Positions 1 to 6,471 of a DNA stretch of 22,009 nucleotides are shown here, one piece after another. The stretch lies in NCBI GenBank assembly GCA_013375405.1, contig JABXJU010000057.1, positions 1 to 22,009 on the forward strand, given 5' to 3'. The DNA is from Candidatus Helarchaeota archaeon (GTDB lineage Archaea; Asgardarchaeota; Lokiarchaeia; Helarchaeales; HEL-GB-A). Every line of letters begins with the position of its first letter. The first letter of the stretch is position 1. The notes under the pieces are model-generated. The model saw only the letters and a program-made list of their open reading frames with translations, was not told the origin of the DNA and did not search any database. The position numbers and the translations under genes are program-made.

Positions 1-1160
1 GTCCAATAGTTATGAATTAGACTTCCTCGCGGAGCCTCCACCATGCCGACGCCACGTCCTTCTTTGGGTTGAACATCAGCCAATTTAATATCGGTTGAAA
101 CAATTTCTGGATCTTCCAAAAGAGTTTTGATCTTTTCAAGAGCCTGAACTGTTTCGATGATGCGTGCCCAGATGTAACTGAATACGAAGTGCGATGGTCG
201 ACCGCAGACTTCTCGGAATTTCTTCAAGAGGTCTTTCGCCATGGGAGTTTGCATATCTTCCGCAACATTAATTCGAGCTAATGTATTGGCTCTCCAGACA
301 CCTTCAGGATAGCCTGCATTCTTGTAATACATATGCGTTGCCATTGAATGGGGCGCAACGTACTCTGCAGCAACGGTGTTATATTCTTGTGGATCCACTT
401 CAGCTACAATCTTGCCTTCTTTATCCATAATACGCCAAAGTCCATCCCAGATAGTCAGTTCCTTCTTATCTTTTGTGACTAGCCCGCAATAGTAAGTGGG
501 TATCGTTCCAACCTTGGTGATGACGTCTAAGTAGTCATTTACGAGTTTATCTCCCAGTTCAACTACGGTTGTGCCAATCTCAAGCATTCTTGGAATCTGC
601 TTCAGAAACTTTTGACGGTCTTCTTCAGCTAGGGGTTTCGTCTGACCGCCGGGAATACCAGTCACGGGGTGGACTGACTTACCGCCGGTAGCGGCACAGA
701 TATCCTGCCCGAATTTCATTGCTTCGATCACAGCTTTCCCGATATCAGGAAGCGCTTTGATCACGGCAATGACATTGCGTTTTTCAGGCGGGGCAAGTGG
801 TCCAAACAGAAGATCTGGTAATTGGAGGGCGGCAATGTGTAAGACATGGCTTGAAAATTGTTTTCCATTAATCATAAGTTCCCGAAGTTTCCATGCCGGT
901 CGAGGGGGATTGATACCCCAGCAAGCCTCAACTGCCTTAACAGAAGCAAGATGATGGGGAATAGGACAAATTCCGCAAATTCGTGGTACTATTCGTGGTG
1001 CATGTTCCGCAATTCGCCCTTCGAGGAATTTCTCAAAGAAGCGCGTGGATGAAACATTGAATTGAACGTCTTCAACAGTGTTATTGTCACCTAATTTAAT
1101 GGTTATTTCGCCATGACCTTCGAGCCGTGTGACAGGATCAATTCTTAACGTTTTTACCAT
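1..1160 (-). CDS. mvhA: F420-non-reducing [NiFe]-hydrogenase large subunit MvhA, 3' end cut by window edge
   Basis: This is the large, NiFe-carrying subunit of a group 3c-type hydrogenase, which splits H2 and passes electrons through the small subunit towards heterodisulfide reductase. Translation from ATG at 1160 stays open to the left edge (386 codons). Conserved blocks appear in order: RIDPVTRLEGHGEI at residues 6-19, the L1 motif RICGIC at 60-65 giving two Cys ligands of the NiFe site, GGKSVHPV at 159-166, and EAPRGSLIH at 375-383. The family is usually around 470 residues, so the C-terminal DPCxxCxxH ligand block should lie just outside the window. An AGGTGA ribosome binding site precedes the ATG, and an in-frame TGA directly upstream fixes the start. 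It is the last visible gene of the mvhG-hdrC-hdrB-mvhA operon, 63 bases after hdrB. The family call is very secure. Group 3c rather than another group 3 is inferred from the Hdr neighbours. Confidence 0.93.
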   Translation of the reverse strand, partial: MVKTLRIDPVTRLEGHGEITIKLGDNNTVEDVQFNVSSTRFFEKFLEGRIAEHAPRIVPRICGICPIPHHLASVKAVEACWGINPPRPAWKLRELMINGKQFSSHVLHIAALQLPDLLFGPLAPPEKRNVIAVIKALPDIGKAVIEAMKFGQDICAATGGKSVHPVTGIPGGQTKPLAEEDRQKFLKQIPRMLEIGTTVVELGDKLVNDYLDVITKVGTIPTYYCGLVTKDKKELTIWDGLWRIMDKEGKIVAEVDPQEYNTVAAEYVAPHSMATHMYYKNAGYPEGVWRANTLARINVAEDMQTPMAKDLLKKFREVCGRPSHFVFSYIWARIIETVQALEKIKTLLEDPEIVSTDIKLADVQPKEGRGVGMVEAPRGSLIHNYW

Positions 1161-1223
1161 TCATTTCACCTTTCATTAATTTTTTCATATCAAATTTCTT
1201 AATATAGTCTTTCATTCCTCAAA

Positions 1224-2060
1224 TTAGATTCCTTTTAATTCAAATCCATCAGCTTTCTTGGTTGCGTGGTACTTTAAATTGATGCTATCGAAGGATTCGC
1301 CCATTGCTAATGCCAGTAACTCCGTTATATAAAGAACCGGTAGTCCTCTCATGACATCGATTTTCTGGAAGCAGGCAGGACAATTAACTACAATACAATT
1401 TGCCCCAGCGGCTTTAGCACTGTCAATTTTCTTTTGCGTAATAGTATCAGCTGTCTCTTTGCTTAGATAGGAGGCCCCATTGCCACAACAAAGATCCTCC
1501 TCCTCATAATCTACAACGGTAGCACCTGTAGCACCAATTATAGCACGTTGTTTGGCTGGTTTCTTCGTGTCGTCAGATTTAAGTAATTCAGAAGGACGTG
1601 CGTAATGACATCCCGCATGAATTGCGACTTTCAAACCACTCAATTGTTTAGTAACGGCTCCTTGAATAGCAGAGAGATTGTCATGGAGTACATGAACAAA
1701 GTGATTTACTTTACTCGTGCCCTTGACTTCTTTTCCAATCTTTGCCAAGACTGCGTTGACCTTTGCTTTTTCCGCATCATTCTGTAATTCATGATTTGCC
1801 ACAGCCAGCGATTGATAGCAACCGTTGCAAAGCGAAACGATATCCTTCCCTTCAGCCTCTGCAATGGCTAAGTTCGCTGCACCCATTGCTAGCCATACAT
1901 CACTGTCAACTGAATGAAAGCCGACCGGTTCCGGACAGCAACCGAAGGGGGCATCTGAAACTTGAATCCCTAGTTTATCAAGGACTAGTCTTGCAGATGC
2001 TTCGAGGTGTGGTAAGCGGTTCGGAATTGTGCAACCTAAAAATAATTTCATTTCGGCCAT
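1224..2060 (-). CDS. hdrB: Heterodisulfide reductase subunit B (HdrB), copy 1
   Basis: HdrB carries the active site of heterodisulfide reductase, two noncubane [4Fe-4S] clusters held by CCG domains. Both CCG signatures are complete. From the ATG at 2060 the first has C10, C41-C42 (in FGCCPEP) and C78/C81 (CNGC). The second has C151 (in HAGCH), C191-C192 (LCCGNG) and C227/C230 (CPAC). The length of 278 residues is normal. The reading frame is open three codons further, to a GTG at 2069, but that GTG is part of the AGGTGG ribosome binding site, so the ATG at 2060 is preferred. It lies 12 bases after hdrC and before mvhA in the same leftward operon, so it probably works with the Mvh hydrogenase in flavin-based electron bifurcation once HdrA is supplied from elsewhere. 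In a non-methanogen the disulfide substrate is unknown. A second copy lies at 5020-5904. Confidence 0.93.
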   Translation of the reverse strand: MAEMKLFLGCTIPNRLPHLEASARLVLDKLGIQVSDAPFGCCPEPVGFHSVDSDVWLAMGAANLAIAEAEGKDIVSLCNGCYQSLAVANHELQNDAEKAKVNAVLAKIGKEVKGTSKVNHFVHVLHDNLSAIQGAVTKQLSGLKVAIHAGCHYARPSELLKSDDTKKPAKQRAIIGATGATVVDYEEEDLCCGNGASYLSKETADTITQKKIDSAKAAGANCIVVNCPACFQKIDVMRGLPVLYITELLALAMGESFDSINLKYHATKKADGFELKGI

Positions 2061-2072
2061 TTTTTCCACCTA

Positions 2073-2576
2073 CTATAGTACCTCATCCAATTTATATTCT
2101 TTAAAGATTGTTTGTATATCACTTACGGAGGGTTCGGGTAAATCTTTAAGTCCCATTTGTTCTCGGCGTCGCTGAATAGCAGGTTGGCTTGGGATCGCTT
2201 TCCCATTCTCCATTATGGTTTTCGCTTGCATAATGTAGGCTTCAGGTGCCTCACCAGCTCTGACACTCATGTTTCTCAACAGATAGAATATATCCACTAA
2301 TTCAATATCATTAGGACATACTTCTACGCAGTTATCACAGATTTGACATGCCCATAAGGCAGGATTCTCCTTTTTCCCAATGATGTTGCCCTTCATTCCT
2401 AAGAAAGAATGCAAGATCAACTTTCTTGGATTATAGACATCCTCACCAACCACAGCGGCAACGGGACATTCGTAGGCGCAATGATTACACTGATAGCAGT
2501 ACATGAGTCGAGCGCTCATGTGTTTATCCATCACTTTTCTTCTAAATTCTACATCAACACTAACATCTATACCCAT
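2073..2576 (-). CDS. hdrC: Heterodisulfide reductase subunit C (HdrC), copy 1
   Basis: HdrC is the small bis-[4Fe-4S] electron-transfer subunit linking HdrA to HdrB. Two complete CX2CX2CX3C ferredoxin motifs are visible: CYQCNHCAYECP at C27/30/33/37 and CQICDNCVEVCP at C77/80/83/87 (numbered from ATG 2576). The product is 167 residues, ordinary for the family. The frame extends to GTG at 2585, directly after the mvhG stop, but this GTG lies inside the TAGGTGA ribosome binding site, so I start at the ATG at 2576. The mvhG stop codon itself forms part of that ribosome binding site, which suggests translational coupling. HdrB follows 12 bases downstream. The second HdrC (4511-5014) has the same two-cluster layout. 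Confidence 0.92.
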   Translation of the reverse strand: MGIDVSVDVEFRRKVMDKHMSARLMYCYQCNHCAYECPVAAVVGEDVYNPRKLILHSFLGMKGNIIGKKENPALWACQICDNCVEVCPNDIELVDIFYLLRNMSVRAGEAPEAYIMQAKTIMENGKAIPSQPAIQRRREQMGLKDLPEPSVSDIQTIFKEYKLDEVL

Positions 2577-2585
2577 TTTCTTCAC

Positions 2586-3983
2586 CTACTTCTTTATTTT
2601 AGGAGACATTTTTGTTCGAGGGACCGTCGCTTTGAAAAATACACCGACTGGATCTGGCATTTCACGTATGAGTTCATCGAGAGGCATAGCACCGATAATT
2701 GCTTGAATCCTACCTTCAAATTTGGCAGGATCCTCAATGATTTCTTCCATTACACCATAGCAACCAATACAACAAGCGTTCGCGTTCGGACATTGAGCAC
2801 CACAACCTGCATTTGTCAGGAAACCCATGCAAAGGTATCCTTGATTCAGTAAGCAGGTTTTCGGATCTTTTATGCCTTCATAATCCCGTTTTAAACCGAC
2901 TAATTTGATATTGCCGTCGTTTCTATCGCAATGCGCACATACATTCTGTAGCCCAGGTTTGAAGGCATCAGATTTTGTCAGCATCACTGCAGCAGCGCCA
3001 ATAATATTCTTCGTTACTTCAGGAAGTCCTGTAAATAATCCAGATAGATTACCAACAACATCGGGGGTTAAAGCATCTAAATCCACTGCAGGCACATTAC
3101 CAATCATTTTAGTGGGCAATGATTTGCCTTGGGCAGCTGCCTGCAACACGTCAGCCGTTAAATAGACGTTTCCCAATTGTGGTAAGCGGAAGTACAAGAT
3201 AGCAAATTCGAGTATGATTTTTGCAACGGCAGGACTCACTTCCGTAATACTTGCAGCCAAATTCAAGAGATCATTTGCTTCAGGTGCTGGCTTATTGGTA
3301 GGCCCATATTCACCCATAACGGGTCCTTTATCAGCAGTCCATTTCAGACCAGGAGGTGCGCCTGTAATACCACCAAAACAGGGTACTCCTTTCTTCAATA
3401 AACAAGCGTCACCGCGCATCTCGCATACATCACAAACTACAGTATCCAAGTATTTTTTATCCAGTAAGACTGGAACCAACGATAAAACGGCAGATTTCAG
3501 GTTCTCTGATGTGGGAGGACAACCGTAGATCATCGCATCTACCTTCACGATATCCTTATTTGGAATTACTTTTGGTTCGAAAGCGGGTAAATTCTCAGCT
3601 GGTACAGCGACGTTATCAACGACGGTATCAGCAGTCACGAATTTACGTTTGGTACACTCATCGATAGGGTAGAGATTGGCTAATCCCGCAATGCCACCGT
3701 GAGTGGCGCAGTTGCCGATCATAATGAGAACTTGAGATTTCTTTCGTATGAGTTTTAATTGATGCGTATCATGTTCGGTTCGTATATGACCTTCTACGAA
3801 CCCTACGGTAATAGATCCATCGGGCATTGCTTCAAGTTGACTGTTTTTAGTATCCACGACAGCTTGCCAATAAACTATGTCAAGCAGCGGTAGAATGTCG
3901 AGTAGTTCAAGGTGAGTATCGAGAATTGACTGGTGACAGCCCCAGCAAGAGGCTAATTGCATAAATGCAACTTTAATTCCCAT
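2586..3983 (-). CDS. mvhG: F420-non-reducing hydrogenase small subunit MvhG, extended form with a large insertion
   Basis: The small subunit takes electrons from the NiFe site through a chain of Fe-S clusters. Residue numbers here are from an upstream GTG at 3992; subtract 3 for the preferred ATG at 3983. Proximal-cluster ligands are in SCWGCH (C16, C19), GNCATHGG (C95) and YGCPPT (C158). The distal Fe-S region is C352, C355, C380, C388, C397, C401, C407/C408 and C411, ending in the usual CxGCYG. Methanogen MvhG is about 300 residues; this one is about 465. The excess lies between residues 187 and 350: a Cys motif (C187, C190, C197, C205) resembling half of the distal domain, then about 140 mostly helical, cysteine-free residues. 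The frame is intact, so this looks like a real extension, not a frameshift. The GTG at 3992 is part of the AGGTGA ribosome binding site. It is the first gene of the operon. Confidence 0.9.
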   Translation of the reverse strand: MGIKVAFMQLASCWGCHQSILDTHLELLDILPLLDIVYWQAVVDTKNSQLEAMPDGSITVGFVEGHIRTEHDTHQLKLIRKKSQVLIMIGNCATHGGIAGLANLYPIDECTKRKFVTADTVVDNVAVPAENLPAFEPKVIPNKDIVKVDAMIYGCPPTSENLKSAVLSLVPVLLDKKYLDTVVCDVCEMRGDACLLKKGVPCFGGITGAPPGLKWTADKGPVMGEYGPTNKPAPEANDLLNLAASITEVSPAVAKIILEFAILYFRLPQLGNVYLTADVLQAAAQGKSLPTKMIGNVPAVDLDALTPDVVGNLSGLFTGLPEVTKNIIGAAAVMLTKSDAFKPGLQNVCAHCDRNDGNIKLVGLKRDYEGIKDPKTCLLNQGYLCMGFLTNAGCGAQCPNANACCIGCYGVMEEIIEDPAKFEGRIQAIIGAMPLDELIREMPDPVGVFFKATVPRTKMSPKIKK

Positions 3984-4021
3984 TTTTTTCACCTATAATT
4001 CATTTATTTTTACTTTTTTTT

Positions 4022-4030
4022 CATATATTT
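4022..4030 (-). promoter_or_regulatory. Candidate TATA box for the mvhG-hdrC-hdrB-mvhA operon
   Basis: Read leftward the bases are AAATATATG. The centre lies about 43 bases upstream of the mvhG ATG at 3983. With the usual archaeal spacing of about 25 bases, transcription would start near 4000, leaving a short leader that contains the AGGTGA ribosome binding site. The spacer is AT-rich, so chance matches are easy. Confidence 0.3.
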
Positions 4031-4291
4031 ATTTTAATTCTGTTTAGAATTAGAAAATTGTGAAGGTACGTGATTCGATGAGGTATAAAAAATTTTCTTA
4101 TGGCAATAATTTAAAACGATAAATTACATAAGGAAACAAATCTTAAAAGTTACCAAGGATTCTTTAAAATCCCAAGTTTTGGAAGGGTTACTATAATTTT
4201 CGTGTTATTTATTTGTTACAATACCGTTATAGATGGGTGTCTTATTTTGAATTTTACAACATTGTTAGGATCGTTGATTAGTATTTCATAG

Positions 4292-4301
4292 ATATATAAA
4301 T
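4292..4301 (+). promoter_or_regulatory. Candidate rightward TATA box
   Basis: ATATATAAAT is the best TATA-like element of the spacer. It predicts a transcript start near 4320-4327, immediately before or at the GAGAGGT ribosome binding site of the small reading frame at 4335. It could equally serve the hdrC2 operon with a leader of about 190 bases. Confidence 0.3.
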
Positions 4302-4334
4302 ATTAGAAATTTTTGAAATAGAGAGGTAAATATT

Positions 4335-4430
4335 ATGTCAATTTGTTTATTCAGAGATTTTCTCCGTTTTAATAGTTTTGAAAAGATTTTTTTAATCGAA
4401 AACATTAAAACATTGATGATGATTGTGTAA
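4335..4430 (+). CDS. Possible 31-residue small protein or leader peptide
   Basis: An ATG at 4335 lies 7 bases after GAGAGGT (4321-4327), itself placed suitably downstream of a TATA-like box. The frame runs 31 codons to TAA at 4430, 80 bases before hdrC2. The predicted peptide begins MSICLFRDFLRF, is rich in Phe, Ile and Leu, and ends in a hydrophobic stretch. I recognise no family. A frame this short can arise by chance in AT-rich DNA; only the promoter/ribosome-site spacing argues for it. Confidence 0.2.
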   Translation: MSICLFRDFLRFNSFEKIFLIENIKTLMMIV

Positions 4431-4457
4431 ATAGCATTTCATGAATTGGTCGATATT

Positions 4458-4479
4458 GATTCATTATTAGTAATAAATC
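4458..4479. repeat. Imperfect inverted repeat upstream of hdrC2, candidate operator
   Basis: The core is TTATTA-G-TAATAA (4464-4476), flanked by GATT on the left and ATC on the right with one mismatch or bulge. It ends about 30 bases before the hdrC2 start, where it could overlap a promoter element. Short AT palindromes are common in such DNA, so regulatory meaning is speculative. Confidence 0.2.
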
Positions 4480-4510
4480 CTACCAAAAACAGATTTGGAG
4501 GTAATACAAA

Positions 4511-5014
4511 TTGGCATTGAAAATCAGTAGTGAATTTAGGAAAGAAATCTCGAAAATTGGGGAAGGATTTAGCGTTAATTATTGCTACCAATGTGGGACA
4601 TGCGCTGGTGGCTGTCCTGCACTTCGTTATACAAAAATTTACAATCCTCGCCGGATTATGGAGGATGTACTGCTTGGATTTAAAGAAAAAACGTTGAAAG
4701 ATCCTATTTTATGGTTATGTACAATGTGCCATGCATGTTTAGAGGCATGTCCCCAAGGTGTCAAAGTGAGTGAAATTTTAATACTCCTGAGAAATCTAGC
4801 AACAGAAATGGGTGCGTTTCCTGAGCATTTAAAAGCTGAAGTAAGTGCTTTAATGGAATTCGGTCTGATCAATCCTGGGAGCGGAGCAATTCAACGAAGA
4901 AGACAGCAATTAAATCTCCCAGAAGTACCCCGCCCAAAGGTTGAGAATATTAAGAAAGTTGCTGAAGAAACCGGCTTTATTAGAATTACTGGTTATAAAC
5001 CAAAGGAGGCGTAA
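4511..5014 (+). CDS. hdrC: Heterodisulfide reductase subunit C (HdrC), copy 2
   Basis: This is a second 167-residue HdrC with two complete CX2CX2CX3C motifs, C25/28/31/35 (CYQCGTCAGGCP) and C70/73/76/80 (CTMCHACLEACP). It therefore carries two [4Fe-4S] clusters and would shuttle electrons between an HdrA-type flavoprotein and the HdrB that follows. The start is a TTG at 4511, chosen because GGAGGT sits at 4498-4503 with normal spacing and no better ATG exists. HdrB2 follows after 5 bases. The C-terminal pattern NPGSGAIQRRRQQLNLPEVP is similar to that of copy 1 (IPSQPAIQRRREQMGL), so the two copies are clear paralogues; many other positions differ. Confidence 0.92.
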   Translation: MALKISSEFRKEISKIGEGFSVNYCYQCGTCAGGCPALRYTKIYNPRRIMEDVLLGFKEKTLKDPILWLCTMCHACLEACPQGVKVSEILILLRNLATEMGAFPEHLKAEVSALMEFGLINPGSGAIQRRRQQLNLPEVPRPKVENIKKVAEETGFIRITGYKPKEA

Positions 5015-5019
5015 ATGGA

Positions 5020-5904
5020 ATGGCAGATTATGCACTTTTTTTGGGTTGTAATATTCCAAACCGACTTCCACATTTAGAACTTGCTGCACGGAAAGTTCTT
5101 CCCAAGCTAGATGTAAATCTAGTTGATATTCCAGAGTTTGGATGTTGTCCCGAACCCATTGGAATCCAAGAACTGAGCCGGGATGCGTGGATGGCAATGG
5201 CCTCCATTAATCTTGCTCTAGCAGAGGAAAAGGGTTTAAACATTATTGCACTCTGCAATGGATGTTTTGAAACATTAAAAACTGTTAACACTGAATTGAA
5301 ACATAATGAACATCACAAGGAAATGGCAAACGCCGCCCTAGCAAAAATTGGGAAAGAATATAAAGGAACAATTAATGTTAAGCATATTATACAAGTGTTA
5401 TATAATGATATTGGTCTGGAAAAGATTAAAGCCAGTGTTCAGAAAGAATTAAAGGGTATTAAAGTTGCAGTTCATTACGGTTGTCACGTAATACGCCCTA
5501 GTGCAATCCTTGAAGTGGATGATCCCTTCCAACCCAAATCGCTTGATGAGCTAGTTAATGTCCTTGGGGCAGAGAGCATTCCGTACCTTCGAAAAATGCT
5601 CTGTTGTGGTACTGGTATTGAAGGTATTGATAAAGAAAACCAACTCTGGATGGTCCATGATAAGGTCGCCCAAGTCGAACGGATGAAGGCTGATTGCATG
5701 ACGATGTTGTGTCCGTTGTGCTATATTCAGTATGAAATGGGGCAATTACAGCTGAAAAAAGAACCCTATAGCGCACAATTCAAAACTCCAGTCATGTATT
5801 ATCCAGAATTGCTCGGACTTGCCCTTGGAATGGATCCCAGCGAGTTTGGGTTCAAATTGCACCGAGTCAAGGTAGATGCTGTGTTGCAAAAAATTCAAGG
5901 ATAA
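5020..5904 (+). CDS. hdrB: Heterodisulfide reductase subunit B (HdrB), copy 2
   Basis: This 294-residue HdrB paralogue keeps every cluster ligand of both CCG domains: C10, C42-C43 (FGCCPEP) and C79/C82 (CNGC) in the first, C155 (HYGCH), C195-C196 (LCCGTG) and C231/C234 (CPLC) in the second. It should bind two noncubane [4Fe-4S] clusters and reduce a disulfide or a related acceptor. The ATG at 5020 is preceded by GGAGG at 5005-5009, located in the end of hdrC2, so the pair is probably co-translated. An ATG at 5015 is out of frame. The N-terminal block LFLGC-IPNRLPHLE matches copy 1, showing common descent. The reason for two HdrBC pairs is unknown; distinct disulfides or distinct partner complexes are possible. 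Confidence 0.92.
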   Translation: MADYALFLGCNIPNRLPHLELAARKVLPKLDVNLVDIPEFGCCPEPIGIQELSRDAWMAMASINLALAEEKGLNIIALCNGCFETLKTVNTELKHNEHHKEMANAALAKIGKEYKGTINVKHIIQVLYNDIGLEKIKASVQKELKGIKVAVHYGCHVIRPSAILEVDDPFQPKSLDELVNVLGAESIPYLRKMLCCGTGIEGIDKENQLWMVHDKVAQVERMKADCMTMLCPLCYIQYEMGQLQLKKEPYSAQFKTPVMYYPELLGLALGMDPSEFGFKLHRVKVDAVLQKIQG

Positions 5905-5906
5905 TT

Positions 5907-5936
5907 GTCCTTTTTTCTCTCTTTTTTCAATTTAAT
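5907..5936 (+). terminator. Pyrimidine-rich candidate transcription terminator
   Basis: The 44-base gap between hdrB2 and the maturation protease is T- and C/T-rich with two runs of six T. This resembles an archaeal intrinsic terminator. It may cause partial termination, because the next gene begins right after it in the same direction and lacks a ribosome binding site. Confidence 0.3.
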
Positions 5937-5948
5937 TGTTGATTAATA

Positions 5949-6452
5949 TTGAACCTTCTTGAATTAGAGAAAGTGCTTTTAAACAATTTCAAGGCACCCG
6001 CGCGTGTTGTGGTCCTTGGGATAGGGAACGCTTTACGATCTGACGATTTTGTAGGGGTTGCAATCGTTCAAAAGCTTAGAGAACGAATTCAAAAAGAGGC
6101 AATCCTGTTTATTGAAGCAGAAATTGCCCCGAGTGAGTTTTTTCCCGAGATTCAAGAGTGGAATCCGACCCATTTATTAATTCTTGATGCAGCAGATTTG
6201 AAAGCAAAACCTGGAACTTTCAATGTAATAGCACGCGAACAAATGGCCACTTTTACACTTAGCTCGCATAAAAGAGCCTTAACACTTTTAATTGATCTGC
6301 TATCCCATTATCTACCTAATTTAAAAATCACCATTTTAGGCATTCAACCTGCATCCACTGAATTCAATATAGATTTGAACATAAGTCAGCCGATTCAAGA
6401 GGCTATTCAAAAGCTAACGGAGTTATTGACTTCGGTCTTTTCGCGTCTATAG
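5949..6452 (+). CDS. [NiFe]-hydrogenase maturation endopeptidase (HycI/HyaD/FrcD family)
   Basis: This protease removes the C-terminal tail of the hydrogenase large subunit after nickel insertion. Features typical of the family are GIGNALRSDDFVG at residues 24-36, with the metal-binding acidic residue at D32/D33; LDAADLKAKPGT near 79-90, matching the second metal ligand (D80 or D83); H107 as the likely third ligand; and GIQP at 131-134. The length of 167 residues is standard. The start is uncertain. I keep the TTG at 5949 because it gives a family-like amphipathic N-terminus. GTGs at 5973 and around 6009 are alternatives, and no clear ribosome binding site precedes any of them. It follows hdrCB copy 2 and probably matures MvhA encoded across the divergent spacer. 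It converges with the nucleotide-sugar dehydrogenase, 19 bases apart. Confidence 0.87.
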   Translation: MNLLELEKVLLNNFKAPARVVVLGIGNALRSDDFVGVAIVQKLRERIQKEAILFIEAEIAPSEFFPEIQEWNPTHLLILDAADLKAKPGTFNVIAREQMATFTLSSHKRALTLLIDLLSHYLPNLKITILGIQPASTEFNIDLNISQPIQEAIQKLTELLTSVFSRL

Positions 6453-6471
6453 CATCTCTCAGATTTAATAC

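Larger units (their letters stand above)
3984..4510. other. AT-rich divergent intergenic region between the two hdr operons
   Basis: These roughly 510 bases separate the leftward mvhG operon from the rightward hdrC2 operon. They are strongly AT-rich, with no conserved protein coding that I recognise. I see candidate TATA boxes for both directions (4022-4030 leftward, 4292-4301 rightward), one 31-codon reading frame with a ribosome binding site (4335-4430), a weak stem GGATT/AATCC at 4157-4172, and an imperfect inverted repeat at 4458-4479 just before hdrC2. Co-regulation of the two operons from this spacer is plausible but is inference. Confidence 0.5.

Noticed and set aside
757..1052. Two plus-strand frames in the left part
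   Set aside because: They are antisense to mvhA, which carries the L1 and L2 hydrogenase motifs in the other strand.
1..1160. Possible broken or frameshifted mvhA, since no stop is seen
   Set aside because: I translated it codon by codon at many places (1160-600 and 62-3) and the family motifs stay in one frame. It is simply cut by the window edge.
2409..3528. Long plus-strand frames opposite hdrC and mvhG (147, 86 and 104 codons)
   Set aside because: They are antisense to genes with complete Fe-S motifs and have compositions typical of shadow frames.
4078..4119. 13-codon ATG frame in the divergent spacer
   Set aside because: It is too short and lacks a convincing ribosome site or conserved feature.
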